Source: CAMEON01 sp045128275 (GTDB lineage: Bacteria; Bacillota; Clostridia; Oscillospirales; CAG-272). Taken from it: DNA of 64,000 nucleotides. Numbering within the stretch: position 1 is the first letter of the stretch; every line of letters begins with the position of its first letter. The notes beneath the pieces were generated by a model. It was given only the letters and a program-made list of their open reading frames with translations, ran no database searches and was not told where the DNA came from. Below, piece by piece: positions 16,280 through 24,472 of the stretch. The position numbers and the translations under genes are program-made. The stretch lies in the NCBI GenBank assembly GCA_045128275.1, contig JBGVRH010000102.1, positions 3,060 to 67,059 of the forward strand, given 5' to 3'.

Positions 16280-17572
16280 ATGAAAAAAGTACGCATTGGA
16301 GTCCTGGGTGCCTACCGCGGCACCAGCATGATCAATTACTGCAAGCGAGCCGACCACGCCGAGGTGGTGGCCATCTGCGACAAGAGTCCCGAGGCTCTGG
16401 ATGCTCAGAGAGCCGACGCCGAGGGGCTGGATATTGCCTTCTACGAGAGGTTTGACGATTTCATCCAGCACGACATGGACGCGGTGGTGCTGGCCAACTA
16501 CGCCAACGAGCATGCCCCCTTCGCCATCCGCTGTCTCAAGAAGGGTCTCCACGTATTCTCCGAGGTGCTTCCCGTCCAGAACATGAAGGAGGCTGTGGAG
16601 CTGGTGGAGGCCGTGGAGGAGAGCGGTCTGGTCTATGCCTACGGCGAGAACTACTGCTACATGCCCGCCCCCTACGAGATGAAGAAGCTCTACCGACAGG
16701 GCGTGATCGGCGAGTTTGAGTACGGTGAGGGGGAGTACATCCACAACTGCGAGCCCATCTGGCACTCCATCACCTACGGCGAGGAGGATCACTGGCGCAA
16801 CAATATGTACGCCACCTTCTACTGCACCCACTCCCTGGGCCCCATCATCCACATGACGGGTCTTCGTCCCGTATCGGTGGTAGGCTTTGAGGGCACCAAG
16901 AATCAGCGCAATCTCCGCGTGGGCTCCAAGAGCGGCCAGTTCGGCATCGAGATGGTGACTTTGGAGAACGGCGGCATCGTCAAGTCCATCCACGGCGGTC
17001 TGTACAAGAACTCCATCTGGTATTCGGTGTACGGCTCCAAGGGGCGGCTGGAGTGCGGCCGCGAGGATGCCATGGACGGTCACATCGGCAAGCTCTACGT
17101 CAACAAGGACGAGTACGACGGCGGCTACGAGACGGGCTCTCTCAACGCCGTGTTCCCTCAGCACGCCCCCGAGGGAGAGGTGGAGGGCTTCGGCCACGGC
17201 GGCTCGGACTTCTTCTCCATGTACTACTTCATCAAAAAGATCCTGGGCGACGAGGATGCCGACACCATCGATGTCTACGAGGCTCTGGATATGTTCCTCC
17301 CCGGTCTCTTCGCCTACCGCTCGGTCATGGCGGGGGGCATCCCTCTGGAGCTGCCCAACCTCCGCGACAAGGCGGAGCGGGACAAGTGGAGACACGACAC
17401 CACCTGCACCGACCCCAAGGCGGCGGAGGATATGCTCCTGCCCACCTTCTCCAAAGGTACCCCCGAGATCCCCCAAGAGGTCTACGACCGCATGGCGAAG
17501 CTCTGGAACGAGGAGTGCGGCCAGACCGAGGGAACCTATCGGTCAGCGGCGCTGAGCCAGGGGAGCAAGTGA
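16280..17572 (+). CDS. Gfo/Idh/MocA family oxidoreductase
   Basis: The 430-residue protein begins with a Rossmann strand VRIGVLGAYRGTSM whose glycine loop is atypical (G-x-Y-R-G rather than GxGxxG). The usual EKP is replaced by SEVLPV, seen in one branch of this family. The active-site region HSLGPIIHMTG is preserved. GGAAGGGAG precedes the ATG at 16280. It is the second gene of the pair starting at 15070 and ends just before R2/R1 repeats and a terminator. Substrate unknown. Confidence 0.88.
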   Translation: MKKVRIGVLGAYRGTSMINYCKRADHAEVVAICDKSPEALDAQRADAEGLDIAFYERFDDFIQHDMDAVVLANYANEHAPFAIRCLKKGLHVFSEVLPVQNMKEAVELVEAVEESGLVYAYGENYCYMPAPYEMKKLYRQGVIGEFEYGEGEYIHNCEPIWHSITYGEEDHWRNNMYATFYCTHSLGPIIHMTGLRPVSVVGFEGTKNQRNLRVGSKSGQFGIEMVTLENGGIVKSIHGGLYKNSIWYSVYGSKGRLECGREDAMDGHIGKLYVNKDEYDGGYETGSLNAVFPQHAPEGEVEGFGHGGSDFFSMYYFIKKILGDEDADTIDVYEALDMFLPGLFAYRSVMAGGIPLELPNLRDKAERDKWRHDTTCTDPKAAEDMLLPTFSKGTPEIPQEVYDRMAKLWNEECGQTEGTYRSAALSQGSK

Positions 17573-17575
17573 TAA

Positions 17576-17611
17576 ACTGCGGTTTATCGGTCTGCGACCG
17601 AAAACCGCAAT
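17576..17611 (+). repeat. Palindromic repeat R2, degenerate copy next to R1 copy B
   Basis: Arms TGCGGTTTATCGGTC and GACCGAAAACCGCA (about 17578-17611) pair imperfectly. It starts within a few bases of the stop codon of the gene ending at 17572. Confidence 0.65.
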
Positions 17612-17612
17612 T

Positions 17613-17740
17613 AAAGTAATAAGTAATAGTGAATAGTGAAGAAGTGAGGAGGGAAACCTTCGGTTTCCTTCATTTCAATAAAAATGGACAGATCCGAAGG
17701 ATCTGCACCTCCACTCTTCACTTTTCACTCTTACCTCTAA
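17613..17740. repeat. Dispersed palindromic repeat R1, copy B
   Basis: Outer arms are GTGAATAGTGAAGAAGTGAGG and CCTCCACTCTTCACTTTTCAC; core hairpins are GGAAACCTTCGGTTTCC and GATCCGAAGGATC. It is nearly identical over most of its length to copy D at 63831-63950. Confidence 0.85.
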
Positions 17741-17753
17741 CCTAATACAGATC

Positions 17754-17786
17754 CCGCCCGCCGATTTCTCGGCAGGCGGGATTTTC
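17754..17786 (+). terminator. Intrinsic terminator of the 15070-17572 operon
   Basis: Stem ATCCCGCC.GCCGA/TCGGC.GGCGGGAT followed by TTTTCTG on the plus strand. It may also serve the convergent gene ending at 17812. Confidence 0.75.
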
Positions 17787-17811
17787 TGTTCGATTCGGGA
17801 TAAATCGCGTG

Positions 17812-19467
17812 TTAGTCCTTCTTCTTCAGAGCCACAGCGGCGGCCATTGCGGAGAGAACCGCGGCCACGCCGAAGCTGATGGAAGCACCGCAGCCCTTCT
17901 TATCGACGAGAATGTCAACATCCGTTTCGGTGGCGGTGCCGTCGGGAGCCTGGGTGGCATCCTCGGGAGCGGTGGTCTCCTCGGCGGGGACGGTGGTCTC
18001 CTCCTCGGCGGCGGTGGTATCCTCGTCCTTGCCGGGCTTGCCGTCGGGATCGTACTCGCTCTCGAAGTAGAGATCGTAGGGATCCTCCTGGTAGAACTTG
18101 ATCCAGGCGATATCCATGGTCTCCTGGGCGGTGTCGTCGGCATAGTAGAAGGGGACCAGGCCCAGATTCAGGATGAAGTGGTTCCAGGAGGCCTCCTCGG
18201 TCATGTAGAAAATGACGGTGTGCCACTCGCCGTCGGTGCCGATCAGCTCGCTGTAGGCCATATCAAGGTTGTACTCGGGGTTATTGACGGTGCGGTAGAG
18301 GATACCCAGCTCGTCGCCGTCTGCAAAGGAGGTGCGGTACTTGACCACCACGTGGTCGCCCGAGCCGGCCAGGATCCTCTTGGGATACTTGTTGCTGAAG
18401 ACGTAGGGCACATTAGCGTCCACGGCGAAGGAGGTGATGCGCATGAAGGACTCCTCGCCCTCGGTCACGAAGTCCACACCGGCGTTCTCGGCCTCAAAGG
18501 TCTTCACCACAGCCTCGTCGGAAAGGTCGATGACCTCCATCAGGCCGAATTCCTTGTCCTCCTCGCTCATGCCGGGGATATCCTCGGGCTTGATCTCCAG
18601 GCCGTCGGGCTTACCCACGAAGGTGATGCGGGCGAAGTACTGGGGACACTTGCCCGAATACTGACCGCCGATACCGTGGGTGAAGGCCAGCTGCCAGGTC
18701 TCGTTGGTGTTCTGGGCCTGACCATTGACAGCCAGGATCCAGCCGTAGTTGACCTCATCGTTGTTCTCCACCAGACGCTCCAGACCCATGACGGACTGGA
18801 GGTGGACACGCATCTCATAGACCAGCACCTGGTTCTCGGCATCGTAGGAGCCCACGAAGTCGGTGCCTGCCTCGGGGCAGTACTGACCCGCCCAGTTGAA
18901 GGTGATCTGATCCCCGGTCACACTGTGGACACCGCAGCCCAGCTCCACGTAGGTGTCATCCTTACCGACACAACCCACGTCGGCAAAGCCTACCTGAAGG
19001 CAGTTGTAGGCGTAGAGCAGCACGTCCTGCTCGGGATCGCACTTGTAACCGTTGAGGCACTTGATCTCAAAGGCGATGTACATGTAGACACCGTCCCAGC
19101 CCCAGTAAGCGTCGAAGAAATCCTGCTGGGTGGAGTTGTAGAACTCGGTGAACTCCTCCTCGGTGGTACCACCCACGGCGGGGTTGGAATCGTCGCCGAT
19201 GGGAGCCATCCAGGACAGGTAGTCCTCGTACAGCTCGAAGGGCATATACTCGGTCTTGCCGATCTCACCGTCGATGGTGGGCTGAATGTGCAGGAAGGGG
19301 ACCTCCCAGCCTACCTGGCCCTCACCGGCCTCGCCGGCCAGGATCTCGTCGATGTTCTTGGCGTTCTCCACCCAGTAGCCCGACTCCTGGGTCGCGGCGG
19401 AGGCGCAGAGGATGCCTGCCGTCAGCAGGGCGGTGATACAAACGAGAATGGCGATATACTTTTTCAT
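17812..19467 (-). CDS. Secreted CBM9/DOMON-like surface protein with Thr/Glu stalk and GCG...LKKKD C-terminus
   Basis: The 551-residue protein has a signal peptide (about 1-24) and a CBM9-like beta-sandwich (about 40-290; PTIDGEIGKTEY...YWGWDGVYMYIAFEIK). A second beta-rich region (about 300-480) follows, then a Thr/Glu/Pro stalk (about 485-520). It ends KKGCG, a ~20-residue hydrophobic helix and LKKKD. That ending recurs in the protein at 52483-53637. It is probably displayed on the cell surface and binds polysaccharide; no catalytic motif was seen. AAAGGAG precedes the ATG at 19467. Confidence 0.8.
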   Translation of the reverse strand: MKKYIAILVCITALLTAGILCASAATQESGYWVENAKNIDEILAGEAGEGQVGWEVPFLHIQPTIDGEIGKTEYMPFELYEDYLSWMAPIGDDSNPAVGGTTEEEFTEFYNSTQQDFFDAYWGWDGVYMYIAFEIKCLNGYKCDPEQDVLLYAYNCLQVGFADVGCVGKDDTYVELGCGVHSVTGDQITFNWAGQYCPEAGTDFVGSYDAENQVLVYEMRVHLQSVMGLERLVENNDEVNYGWILAVNGQAQNTNETWQLAFTHGIGGQYSGKCPQYFARITFVGKPDGLEIKPEDIPGMSEEDKEFGLMEVIDLSDEAVVKTFEAENAGVDFVTEGEESFMRITSFAVDANVPYVFSNKYPKRILAGSGDHVVVKYRTSFADGDELGILYRTVNNPEYNLDMAYSELIGTDGEWHTVIFYMTEEASWNHFILNLGLVPFYYADDTAQETMDIAWIKFYQEDPYDLYFESEYDPDGKPGKDEDTTAAEEETTVPAEETTAPEDATQAPDGTATETDVDILVDKKGCGASISFGVAAVLSAMAAAVALKKKD

Positions 19468-19516
19468 AACCGTTTCTCCTTTACAATAAGGTTGCGCACA
19501 ACCGTACACTACCCCT

Positions 19517-19545
19517 ATTATAGCAACCGCCGTCGGAATTGTCAA
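19517..19545 (-). promoter_or_regulatory. Promoter of the CBM9-like surface protein gene
   Basis: TTGACA (19540-19545), 17 bases, TGCTATAAT (hexamer 19517-19522). Confidence 0.85.
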
Positions 19546-19687
19546 CCGACCGCCTTCCTTTTTGTATATCTATACAAAAAGTTTGCCATTATATACAAAA
19601 AAGCGATCCCGCGCCGAGGCGCGGGGTAAGGGGGATAGGAGGAATACGGTCATGCTCCGAGCCTCGGCATCGGAGGGAGGAAAAGGA

Positions 19688-21343
19688 TCAAACAGTCATA
19701 CGGACGAATGCCCCCAGAGCGGGGTCGCCCGTGTCGGTGAGCCAGCCGTCGGAAAGGGCGCGGTGCAGGATCAGCTCCCGCTTGAAGCCCGTGCTCATGG
19801 AGACCAGCGCCAGGATATGCTCATCCTCCCGCAGGTGGGCGGGGAGGTCAGCGGTGAGGATGCCCTTCGCGTACTCGCTCAGACCCAGAATGATCTCCCG
19901 CACACGGACGACCAGGCTGTGAAGCTCCTCCCGCTCGGCGGGGGTAAAGGCGGCGGTGCGGTCGGCCATGTCGAAGTGGAGGACAGCGGACTTGTAGCCC
20001 TCCTCGGTGGAGCGGAGGTAGCCGATCTCGGCCAGCTGTTCCAGATAGGTAGGGTCTGCGGTACAGGGCGTACCCGTAGCCTCGGCGCGGACGACCTCAC
20101 CCAGGGCGTCGGCCGGCTTGCCGTCCAGATACTCGGGTGTACGATCCATGATATACTCGTAGTAGAATTTATACTGCTGGAAGCACACCTCGGTGTCGGA
20201 CGAGCCGTGGAGACCCACGAAATACTCGGGGATGTTGATGACGTTTTTGCCGTCGGAGGTCATAGCATTGGTTTTGCCCTGATAGCCGATGATGTCCCAC
20301 TGGCCGCCGTCGGGTCGCTTTGTCCACCAGCCGTGCAGGTTCACCTTGCCGAAGGCCTCATATTGGATGGTATCCAAGGCCTGCATGAGCAGCGTCCACT
20401 TGGCGGTCTCATAGTCCTGCCCGCCCCGATAAGGCTTGACTCCGTGGGCGTGACACAGAGCCACGTAGCGGTCAACCAGGGTCTCCAGAAGATCCGCCAT
20501 CTCGTCTTGCAGCTCGACCTGACGCTTGTTGCACGCCTGCCAGGCCTCACGGCTGATAATGGGGAAGGCGGTCTGATATTTGATCCCCGCCGCCGTCTCC
20601 ACGGTGGACAGGAAGGTCTCGCGGACCAGGAAATCCAGCTCGCTCTGCATATAGGGAAGGGCGACGCCCAGGGCGATGGCCAGCTCCTCGGCGGTCTCGG
20701 GGGTGTCGTAGACCTCCAGGAAAATATTCTGGTACAGGGGGTGGTTCAGAATGCGCCAGGGCTGACCGAAGGCACCAAAGGAGGAGCAATTGTTGACAAA
20801 CTCAATCTCCTCGGGCTTGTAGCTTCTGATTCCGAATTCTCTTGCCATATTCATTCCTTCTTTCATATGTTTTCGAGCGCGGTGAAGCCTCGCCAGCACC
20901 GTCCCGCGGGGGATGCCCAGCTCGTCGGCAATATCCTGCACCGAGCGATCCTCGATGTAGTGGGCCACCAGCACACGGCGGTAGTCCTCGCGGATGAAGG
21001 CCAGCTCCCGACGGAGGGTGTTCAGCCGCTCGGGGTCTGTGCCGTCGTCCTCGTCCATAATCCCCGGCTCAGTGGGCAGCTCATCTCCGGATATGAGCTG
21101 ACTGCGTTTGTTCTTGGCATCTGCCCAGCGGCTGTACCGATTGCGGGCGATGCGCCAGACCCAACCCGCAAAATTCGCGGGAACCGTCCCCTTTCGCAGG
21201 GCGGCCATGATCTCGCAGGTGATCTCGGAGGCCAGATCCTCGGCCTCGGTGGGATCGCCGCACTTGCGCAGGCAGAAGTAGAACACCTTCTCCATGTAGT
21301 CGGCGGCGTACTGCTCCATGAGGGCTTCGGGGGTGGGATTCAT
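19688..21343 (-). CDS. ECF-type RNA polymerase sigma factor with ~380-residue C-terminal extension
   Basis: Residues ~12-80 are sigma region 2 (FYFCLRKCGDPTEAEDLASEI, FAGWVWRIARNRYSRWAD) and ~105-160 region 4 (VLVAHYIEDRSVQDIADELG with its helix-turn-helix). A normal ECF sigma ends near 170-190; this one has 551 residues. The extension opens with a winged-helix-like segment (TAEELAIALGVALPYMQSELDFL, ~230-255). It then has a long mixed alpha/beta region with Trp/Asp/Gly-rich strands (HGWWTKRPDGGQWDIIGYQG). No transmembrane helix or anti-sigma gene is adjacent, so the extension may itself sense a signal. GAAAGGAG precedes the ATG at 21343. Confidence 0.85.
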   Translation of the reverse strand: MNPTPEALMEQYAADYMEKVFYFCLRKCGDPTEAEDLASEITCEIMAALRKGTVPANFAGWVWRIARNRYSRWADAKNKRSQLISGDELPTEPGIMDEDDGTDPERLNTLRRELAFIREDYRRVLVAHYIEDRSVQDIADELGIPRGTVLARLHRARKHMKEGMNMAREFGIRSYKPEEIEFVNNCSSFGAFGQPWRILNHPLYQNIFLEVYDTPETAEELAIALGVALPYMQSELDFLVRETFLSTVETAAGIKYQTAFPIISREAWQACNKRQVELQDEMADLLETLVDRYVALCHAHGVKPYRGGQDYETAKWTLLMQALDTIQYEAFGKVNLHGWWTKRPDGGQWDIIGYQGKTNAMTSDGKNVINIPEYFVGLHGSSDTEVCFQQYKFYYEYIMDRTPEYLDGKPADALGEVVRAEATGTPCTADPTYLEQLAEIGYLRSTEEGYKSAVLHFDMADRTAAFTPAEREELHSLVVRVREIILGLSEYAKGILTADLPAHLREDEHILALVSMSTGFKRELILHRALSDGWLTDTGDPALGAFVRMTV

Positions 21344-21435
21344 GACGGACTCCTTTCAAGAAACGGGTACTTGGGCGGCAGGGCTTTCGCGCTCCACTCA
21401 TATAGTGTCGGGAATGCGGATATGATTGCGGTCTC

Positions 21436-21472
21436 CGAAAAGAAAAATTTACCCCAACCGAAGGTCGGGGTA
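21436..21472 (-). terminator. Intrinsic terminator of thiN
   Basis: Stem TTACCCC(G/A)ACC with TTCG loop (about 21449-21472) followed by ATTTTTCTTTT on the minus strand. Confidence 0.88.
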
Positions 21473-21514
21473 AAAGCAAACTGACGCCATAATTCCTGTG
21501 AGCGAGACGGAAGC

Positions 21515-22141
21515 TCACGCATCCCGCGACTCGATGATGAACACCCCGCCCTTTTTCACCGATATGAACGCCACGTTCCCCGTGATCTCGTTGGAGACGG
21601 CGAACTGGTGGGAGCGGCGGAGGGTAGCCTTCTTCAAGGGGTACTTACAGCCCTCGATATCCACCCCCTTGACCACCTCGTCGGCGGCGATGAGGGAGAG
21701 GTACTTGTAGGGACTGCGGGCGATGAGGGTGGAGGTAGACTTCATGTAGCGTGCGCGGTTCTGGCCGTCGGTGACGGTGCAGTAGACCCCGCGGGTGTTC
21801 AGATCCTCTAAGATGGCCAGGGTAGACAGGGTGTGATCCAGCCGCCCCGACAGGCCTCCGATGATGATGATCTCGTCAGCTCCCCGCTCCAGGGCGATCT
21901 CCACCGCCAGCTGGGTGTCGGTGTAGTCCTTCTCGGCGGGGACCCGTTGGATCTCCATCCCCTCGTCCCCGGGGACCGAGCCGATGGAGTCGAAGTCCCC
22001 CAAAAGGAGGTCGATGCGCTCCCCCAGAGCCTTGGCGGTATGGTAGCCCTGATCGGCGGCGATACAGAGATCGTCGGCCTTGGGGTGCTCGGTGATGGAT
22101 TCGGTGCGGACGGTGCCGCCTGTGTAGATGAATGCGCGCAT
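21515..22141 (-). CDS. thiN: Thiamine pyrophosphokinase
   Basis: It transfers pyrophosphate from ATP to thiamine to make the cofactor TPP. The 208-residue length is typical. Signature stretches are IAADQGYHTAKALG, LLLGDFDSIG, AEKDYTDTQLAVEIAL and GGLSGRLDHTLSTLAIL. AAGGAGG lies five bases before the ATG at 22141. It lies downstream of the tRNA-Ser terminator. No TPP riboswitch was found in front. Confidence 0.92.
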   Translation of the reverse strand: MRAFIYTGGTVRTESITEHPKADDLCIAADQGYHTAKALGERIDLLLGDFDSIGSVPGDEGMEIQRVPAEKDYTDTQLAVEIALERGADEIIIIGGLSGRLDHTLSTLAILEDLNTRGVYCTVTDGQNRARYMKSTSTLIARSPYKYLSLIAADEVVKGVDIEGCKYPLKKATLRRSHQFAVSNEITGNVAFISVKKGGVFIIESRDA

Positions 22142-22185
22142 GGGGGCCTCCTTCGGTACAGGATCACGCAAAAAAAGGCGTATAA

Positions 22186-22218
22186 AAAGCAAAATCCCCA
22201 AGGCTTTCGCCTTGGGGG
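22186..22218 (-). terminator. Terminator of tRNA-Ser
   Basis: Stem CCCCAAGGC/GCCTTGGGG with a GAAA loop, then ATTTTGCTTTTT on the minus strand. Confidence 0.85.
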
Positions 22219-22222
22219 TATT

Positions 22223-22314
22223 TGGCGGAGAGGGAGGGATTCGAACCCTCGTTGGGGTATTAGCCCAAACACGATTTCCAGTCGTGCGCCTTAGACCAGC
22301 TCAGCCACCTCTCC
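22223..22314 (-). tRNA. tRNA-Ser (anticodon GGA)
   Basis: A complete cloverleaf with long variable arm is seen. The acceptor pairs GGAGAGG with CCTCTCC, the discriminator is G, and CCA is encoded. The anticodon loop is CTGGAAA (GGA) within stem CACGA/TCGTG. The variable arm TTTGGGCTAATACCCCAAC and T-loop GGTTCGAATCC are class II and typical of serine. Confidence 0.97.
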
Positions 22315-22340
22315 ATGGGTGTCGTTCTGGCGACTGGACT

Positions 22341-22369
22341 ATGATACCACAAAAAAAGGAATTTGTCAA
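22341..22369 (-). promoter_or_regulatory. Promoter of tRNA-Ser
   Basis: TTGACA (22364-22369), 17 bases, TGGTATCAT (hexamer 22341-22346). Confidence 0.85.
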
Positions 22370-22425
22370 GAGGTTTTTGAAATTTTTTTTGATTTTTCGC
22401 AAAAATCTTTTGGTGAGGTCAATTT

Positions 22426-22962
22426 TCACCCCACAGCCCGCCTCGCGGCCTCTGATACAGGGACAGGATCCTCACACAAAACAAGAAGCACCCAGTTCCC
22501 CTCCACCGCCACCCGACCGCCCTCGGCCGCCTCCCTCCACTTGCTTTCCGCAAATCCCCGCGCCAGGGTGTCCAGCCGTCCGCGGCAGAGAGCCGCTACC
22601 TCTCCGGCGGTGTCTCCGTCGGCACAGCGGAAGACCCCCAGCTCAAAGGGGTAGGGGGACACCGAGAGGTAGAGGGCTGCATCCTGCACGGGACGGCTGT
22701 GGGCGGAGTCCTCACCCAGAAGCCCCCGCGCGGCCTCGCCGTACAGGGCGGAGAGGAAGGTCTCGGTCAGGTAGTCGGGGGAATCGACAGGGGCAGAGGA
22801 GAGGCGGATCACACCGTCGGGGAGAGGCTGGGCGGTGTCGGTCACGGCGGTCAGCATAGCGGTCAGCACCTCCGAGGCGGCGTGGGGAGGGTCGCTTGTT
22901 CCGCAGGCGGAGAGCAACAGAGCGGCGGACAGGAGCAGGGTAAGCAGGTAACGCGGGCGCAT
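22426..22962 (-). CDS. Small lipoprotein, DUF4358-like
   Basis: The 178-residue protein has an N-terminal Arg, a hydrophobic helix and a lipobox LSAC (Cys about residue 20), so the mature protein is lipid-anchored outside the membrane. The rest (YPFELGVFRCADGDTAGEVAALCRGRLDTL, NWVLLVLCED) resembles the DUF4358 lipoproteins of clostridia; function unknown. AAAGGAG precedes the ATG at 22962. It is divergent from yqeG. Confidence 0.75.
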   Translation of the reverse strand: MRPRYLLTLLLSAALLLSACGTSDPPHAASEVLTAMLTAVTDTAQPLPDGVIRLSSAPVDSPDYLTETFLSALYGEAARGLLGEDSAHSRPVQDAALYLSVSPYPFELGVFRCADGDTAGEVAALCRGRLDTLARGFAESKWREAAEGGRVAVEGNWVLLVLCEDPVPVSEAARRAVG

Positions 22963-23071
22963 GGGGACTCCTTTCGGGAAATGCAAAATCTCCGAGCAAG
23001 CTCGGCGGAACGGAAAACCGACTCCGATACCGCATTTTATGCGCCGGGGGAGGAAATTATCGCAAAAGCTC

Positions 23072-23100
23072 TTGCGGAAATCCCGCCGATATGGTACAAT
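23072..23100 (+). promoter_or_regulatory. Promoter of yqeG
   Basis: TTGCGG (23072-23077), 17 bases, TGGTACAAT (hexamer 23095-23100). Confidence 0.65.
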
Positions 23101-23133
23101 AAGGGTAACAGATCCCCCAAAAAGGAGAACGAG

Positions 23134-23643
23134 ATGAGAAATCCCATGATGCCCGACTATATGTTCCGCGCCTTCGACGAGATCACCCCCGCGTTCCTTG
23201 CGTCTCTGGGGGTCAAGGCCATCCTCGCGGACATTGATAATACCTTAGCCCCCTACGAGCAGCCCGAGCCCGATGAGCGCATCAAGGGCTGGATCGCTTC
23301 CCTCGCCGAGGCGGGCATCGGCATCGCCTTCGTGTCCAACAACGATTGGGAGCGGGTGGAGCTGTTCAACCGCACCTTGGGTATCCCCGCCTACGCCAAG
23401 AGCGGCAAGCCCTTCAAGAAGAACCTCGTCAAGGCCATGAACGACCTGGGCGGGACTCTGAATACCACCGTCATGCTGGGGGATCAGCTCCTCACCGACG
23501 CCCTGGCGGGGCATAACCTGGGGGTCAAGTGCCTCATCGTGCCCCCCATTCGGGACAAGAAGAACGCGTTCTTCCGATTCAAGCGGTGGCTGGAGAAGCC
23601 TGTTGTTAAGAAGTTCAAGAGGAGGAACGGGATCGAGTGGTGA
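23134..23643 (+). CDS. yqeG: YqeG-family HAD IIIA phosphatase
   Basis: The 169-residue cytosolic HAD protein has motif I ADIDNTLAPYE (both Asp present), motif II FVSNN, Lys in SGKPFKKN and motif IV MLGDQLLTDALAG. YqeG proteins are conserved in Gram-positives and resemble phosphatidylglycerophosphate phosphatases such as Gep4; the bacterial substrate is uncertain. AAAGGAG precedes the ATG at 23134. Confidence 0.9.
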   Translation: MRNPMMPDYMFRAFDEITPAFLASLGVKAILADIDNTLAPYEQPEPDERIKGWIASLAEAGIGIAFVSNNDWERVELFNRTLGIPAYAKSGKPFKKNLVKAMNDLGGTLNTTVMLGDQLLTDALAGHNLGVKCLIVPPIRDKKNAFFRFKRWLEKPVVKKFKRRNGIEW

Positions 23644-23684
23644 GCCCTCCCGGTTCGGTTGAGGCCACCTATCAAAATGGTTGA

Positions 23685-23713
23685 TTGACTTTTCCACGCG
23701 GTCGGTATATGAT
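23685..23713 (+). promoter_or_regulatory. Promoter of the small membrane protein pair
   Basis: TTGACT (23685-23690), 17 bases, TATGAT (23708-23713). The stretch GGTTGATTGACTT just around the -35 recurs before the membrane protein gene at 35928. Confidence 0.6.
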
Positions 23714-23757
23714 ATAGATGCAAGCTATATGCCCCAAAAGCAAGAAAGGAGACCACC

Positions 23758-24036
23758 ATGGGTACTGCCGTCATTTGCCTCGCAATTCTCATCCCCTCCC
23801 TTGTGATCGTGTTTCTCGTCAATATCCCCCGCATAGAACGGATCCGGGAGCTGGCCTCCCACCGCTATATCTGCCCCTCCTGCGGCAGTCGGTTCCGCCC
23901 GAAAGGGTCCCGTTTGTTTTTCGTGCGGTGGCAGGTAGAAACCACCGACAAAGCCACCCTGCCCTGTCCCGTATGCAAGACCCGCGACGTTTGTCGGCGG
24001 GAGAATTCTGTTTACAAGGAGGGGGAGCGGGTATGA
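23758..24036 (+). CDS. Small membrane protein with zinc-ribbon domain
   Basis: The 92-residue protein has one N-terminal membrane helix (about 4-22), then two CxxC pairs (CPSCG and CPVC) that can form a zinc ribbon facing the cytosol. Function unknown. AGAAAGGAG precedes the ATG at 23758. Its stop overlaps the next start as ATGA. Confidence 0.75.
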   Translation: MGTAVICLAILIPSLVIVFLVNIPRIERIRELASHRYICPSCGSRFRPKGSRLFFVRWQVETTDKATLPCPVCKTRDVCRRENSVYKEGERV

Positions 24037-24410
24037 AACAGTCAACCGCCGTTTCGGTCATCAAGATCAGCAGTATCGTAAGCATCGCCGCCGTGGCCAT
24101 CACAGTTCTTGCCGCCATACTCGGCAAGAACGTGACGTGGTGGATCACCGTCACCCCGCCCCTGTACCAAGTCGCCCTGCTGATCGCCGCCTTCTGGGGG
24201 TGGTCCCCCGAGGACCGCGACCGCCTCGCCCTTTTGATCGTGGGGATCATCCGTCTCGTGGCAACGGCGGGCATGGGCTTCTCCGCCCTGCTGGCCATGT
24301 TCCGTGAGGCGTCCCTGATCCAGGTCGGGTCCCTCTTGCAGCCGGCCGCCGCCGCGCTGTTCGTGGTCGGGGTCATCCTGTATGGGAAGGAAAAGCGGGA
24401 GAGAGAGTAG
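24033..24410 (+). CDS. Small integral membrane protein, 125 residues
   Basis: Three to four hydrophobic helices cover most of the sequence (IVSIAAVAITVLAAILG; PLYQVALLIAAFWGW; LALLIVGIIRLVATAGMGF; AAAALFVVGVILYG), with a charged tail. It is translationally coupled to the zinc-ribbon protein by a 4-base overlap, so the two probably work together. I do not recognise the family. Confidence 0.72.
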   Translation: MKQSTAVSVIKISSIVSIAAVAITVLAAILGKNVTWWITVTPPLYQVALLIAAFWGWSPEDRDRLALLIVGIIRLVATAGMGFSALLAMFREASLIQVGSLLQPAAAALFVVGVILYGKEKRERE

Positions 24411-24420
24411 ACCGATACCG

Positions 24421-24458
24421 AAAAAAACAGGTGTTTCCCTGACGGAAGCACCTGTTTT
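24421..24458. terminator. Bidirectional terminator
   Basis: A 15-bp stem AAAACAGGTGTTTCC/GGAAGCACCTGTTTT serves both the genes ending at 24410 (+) and the gene ending at 24473 (-). A related copy stands at 26219-26257. Confidence 0.85.
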
Positions 24459-24472
24459 CGTATGTATGGGGG

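Noticed and set aside
22142..22222. TPP riboswitch in front of thiN
   Set aside because: Only the tRNA-Ser terminator and a short leader are present; none of the conserved THI elements is seen.
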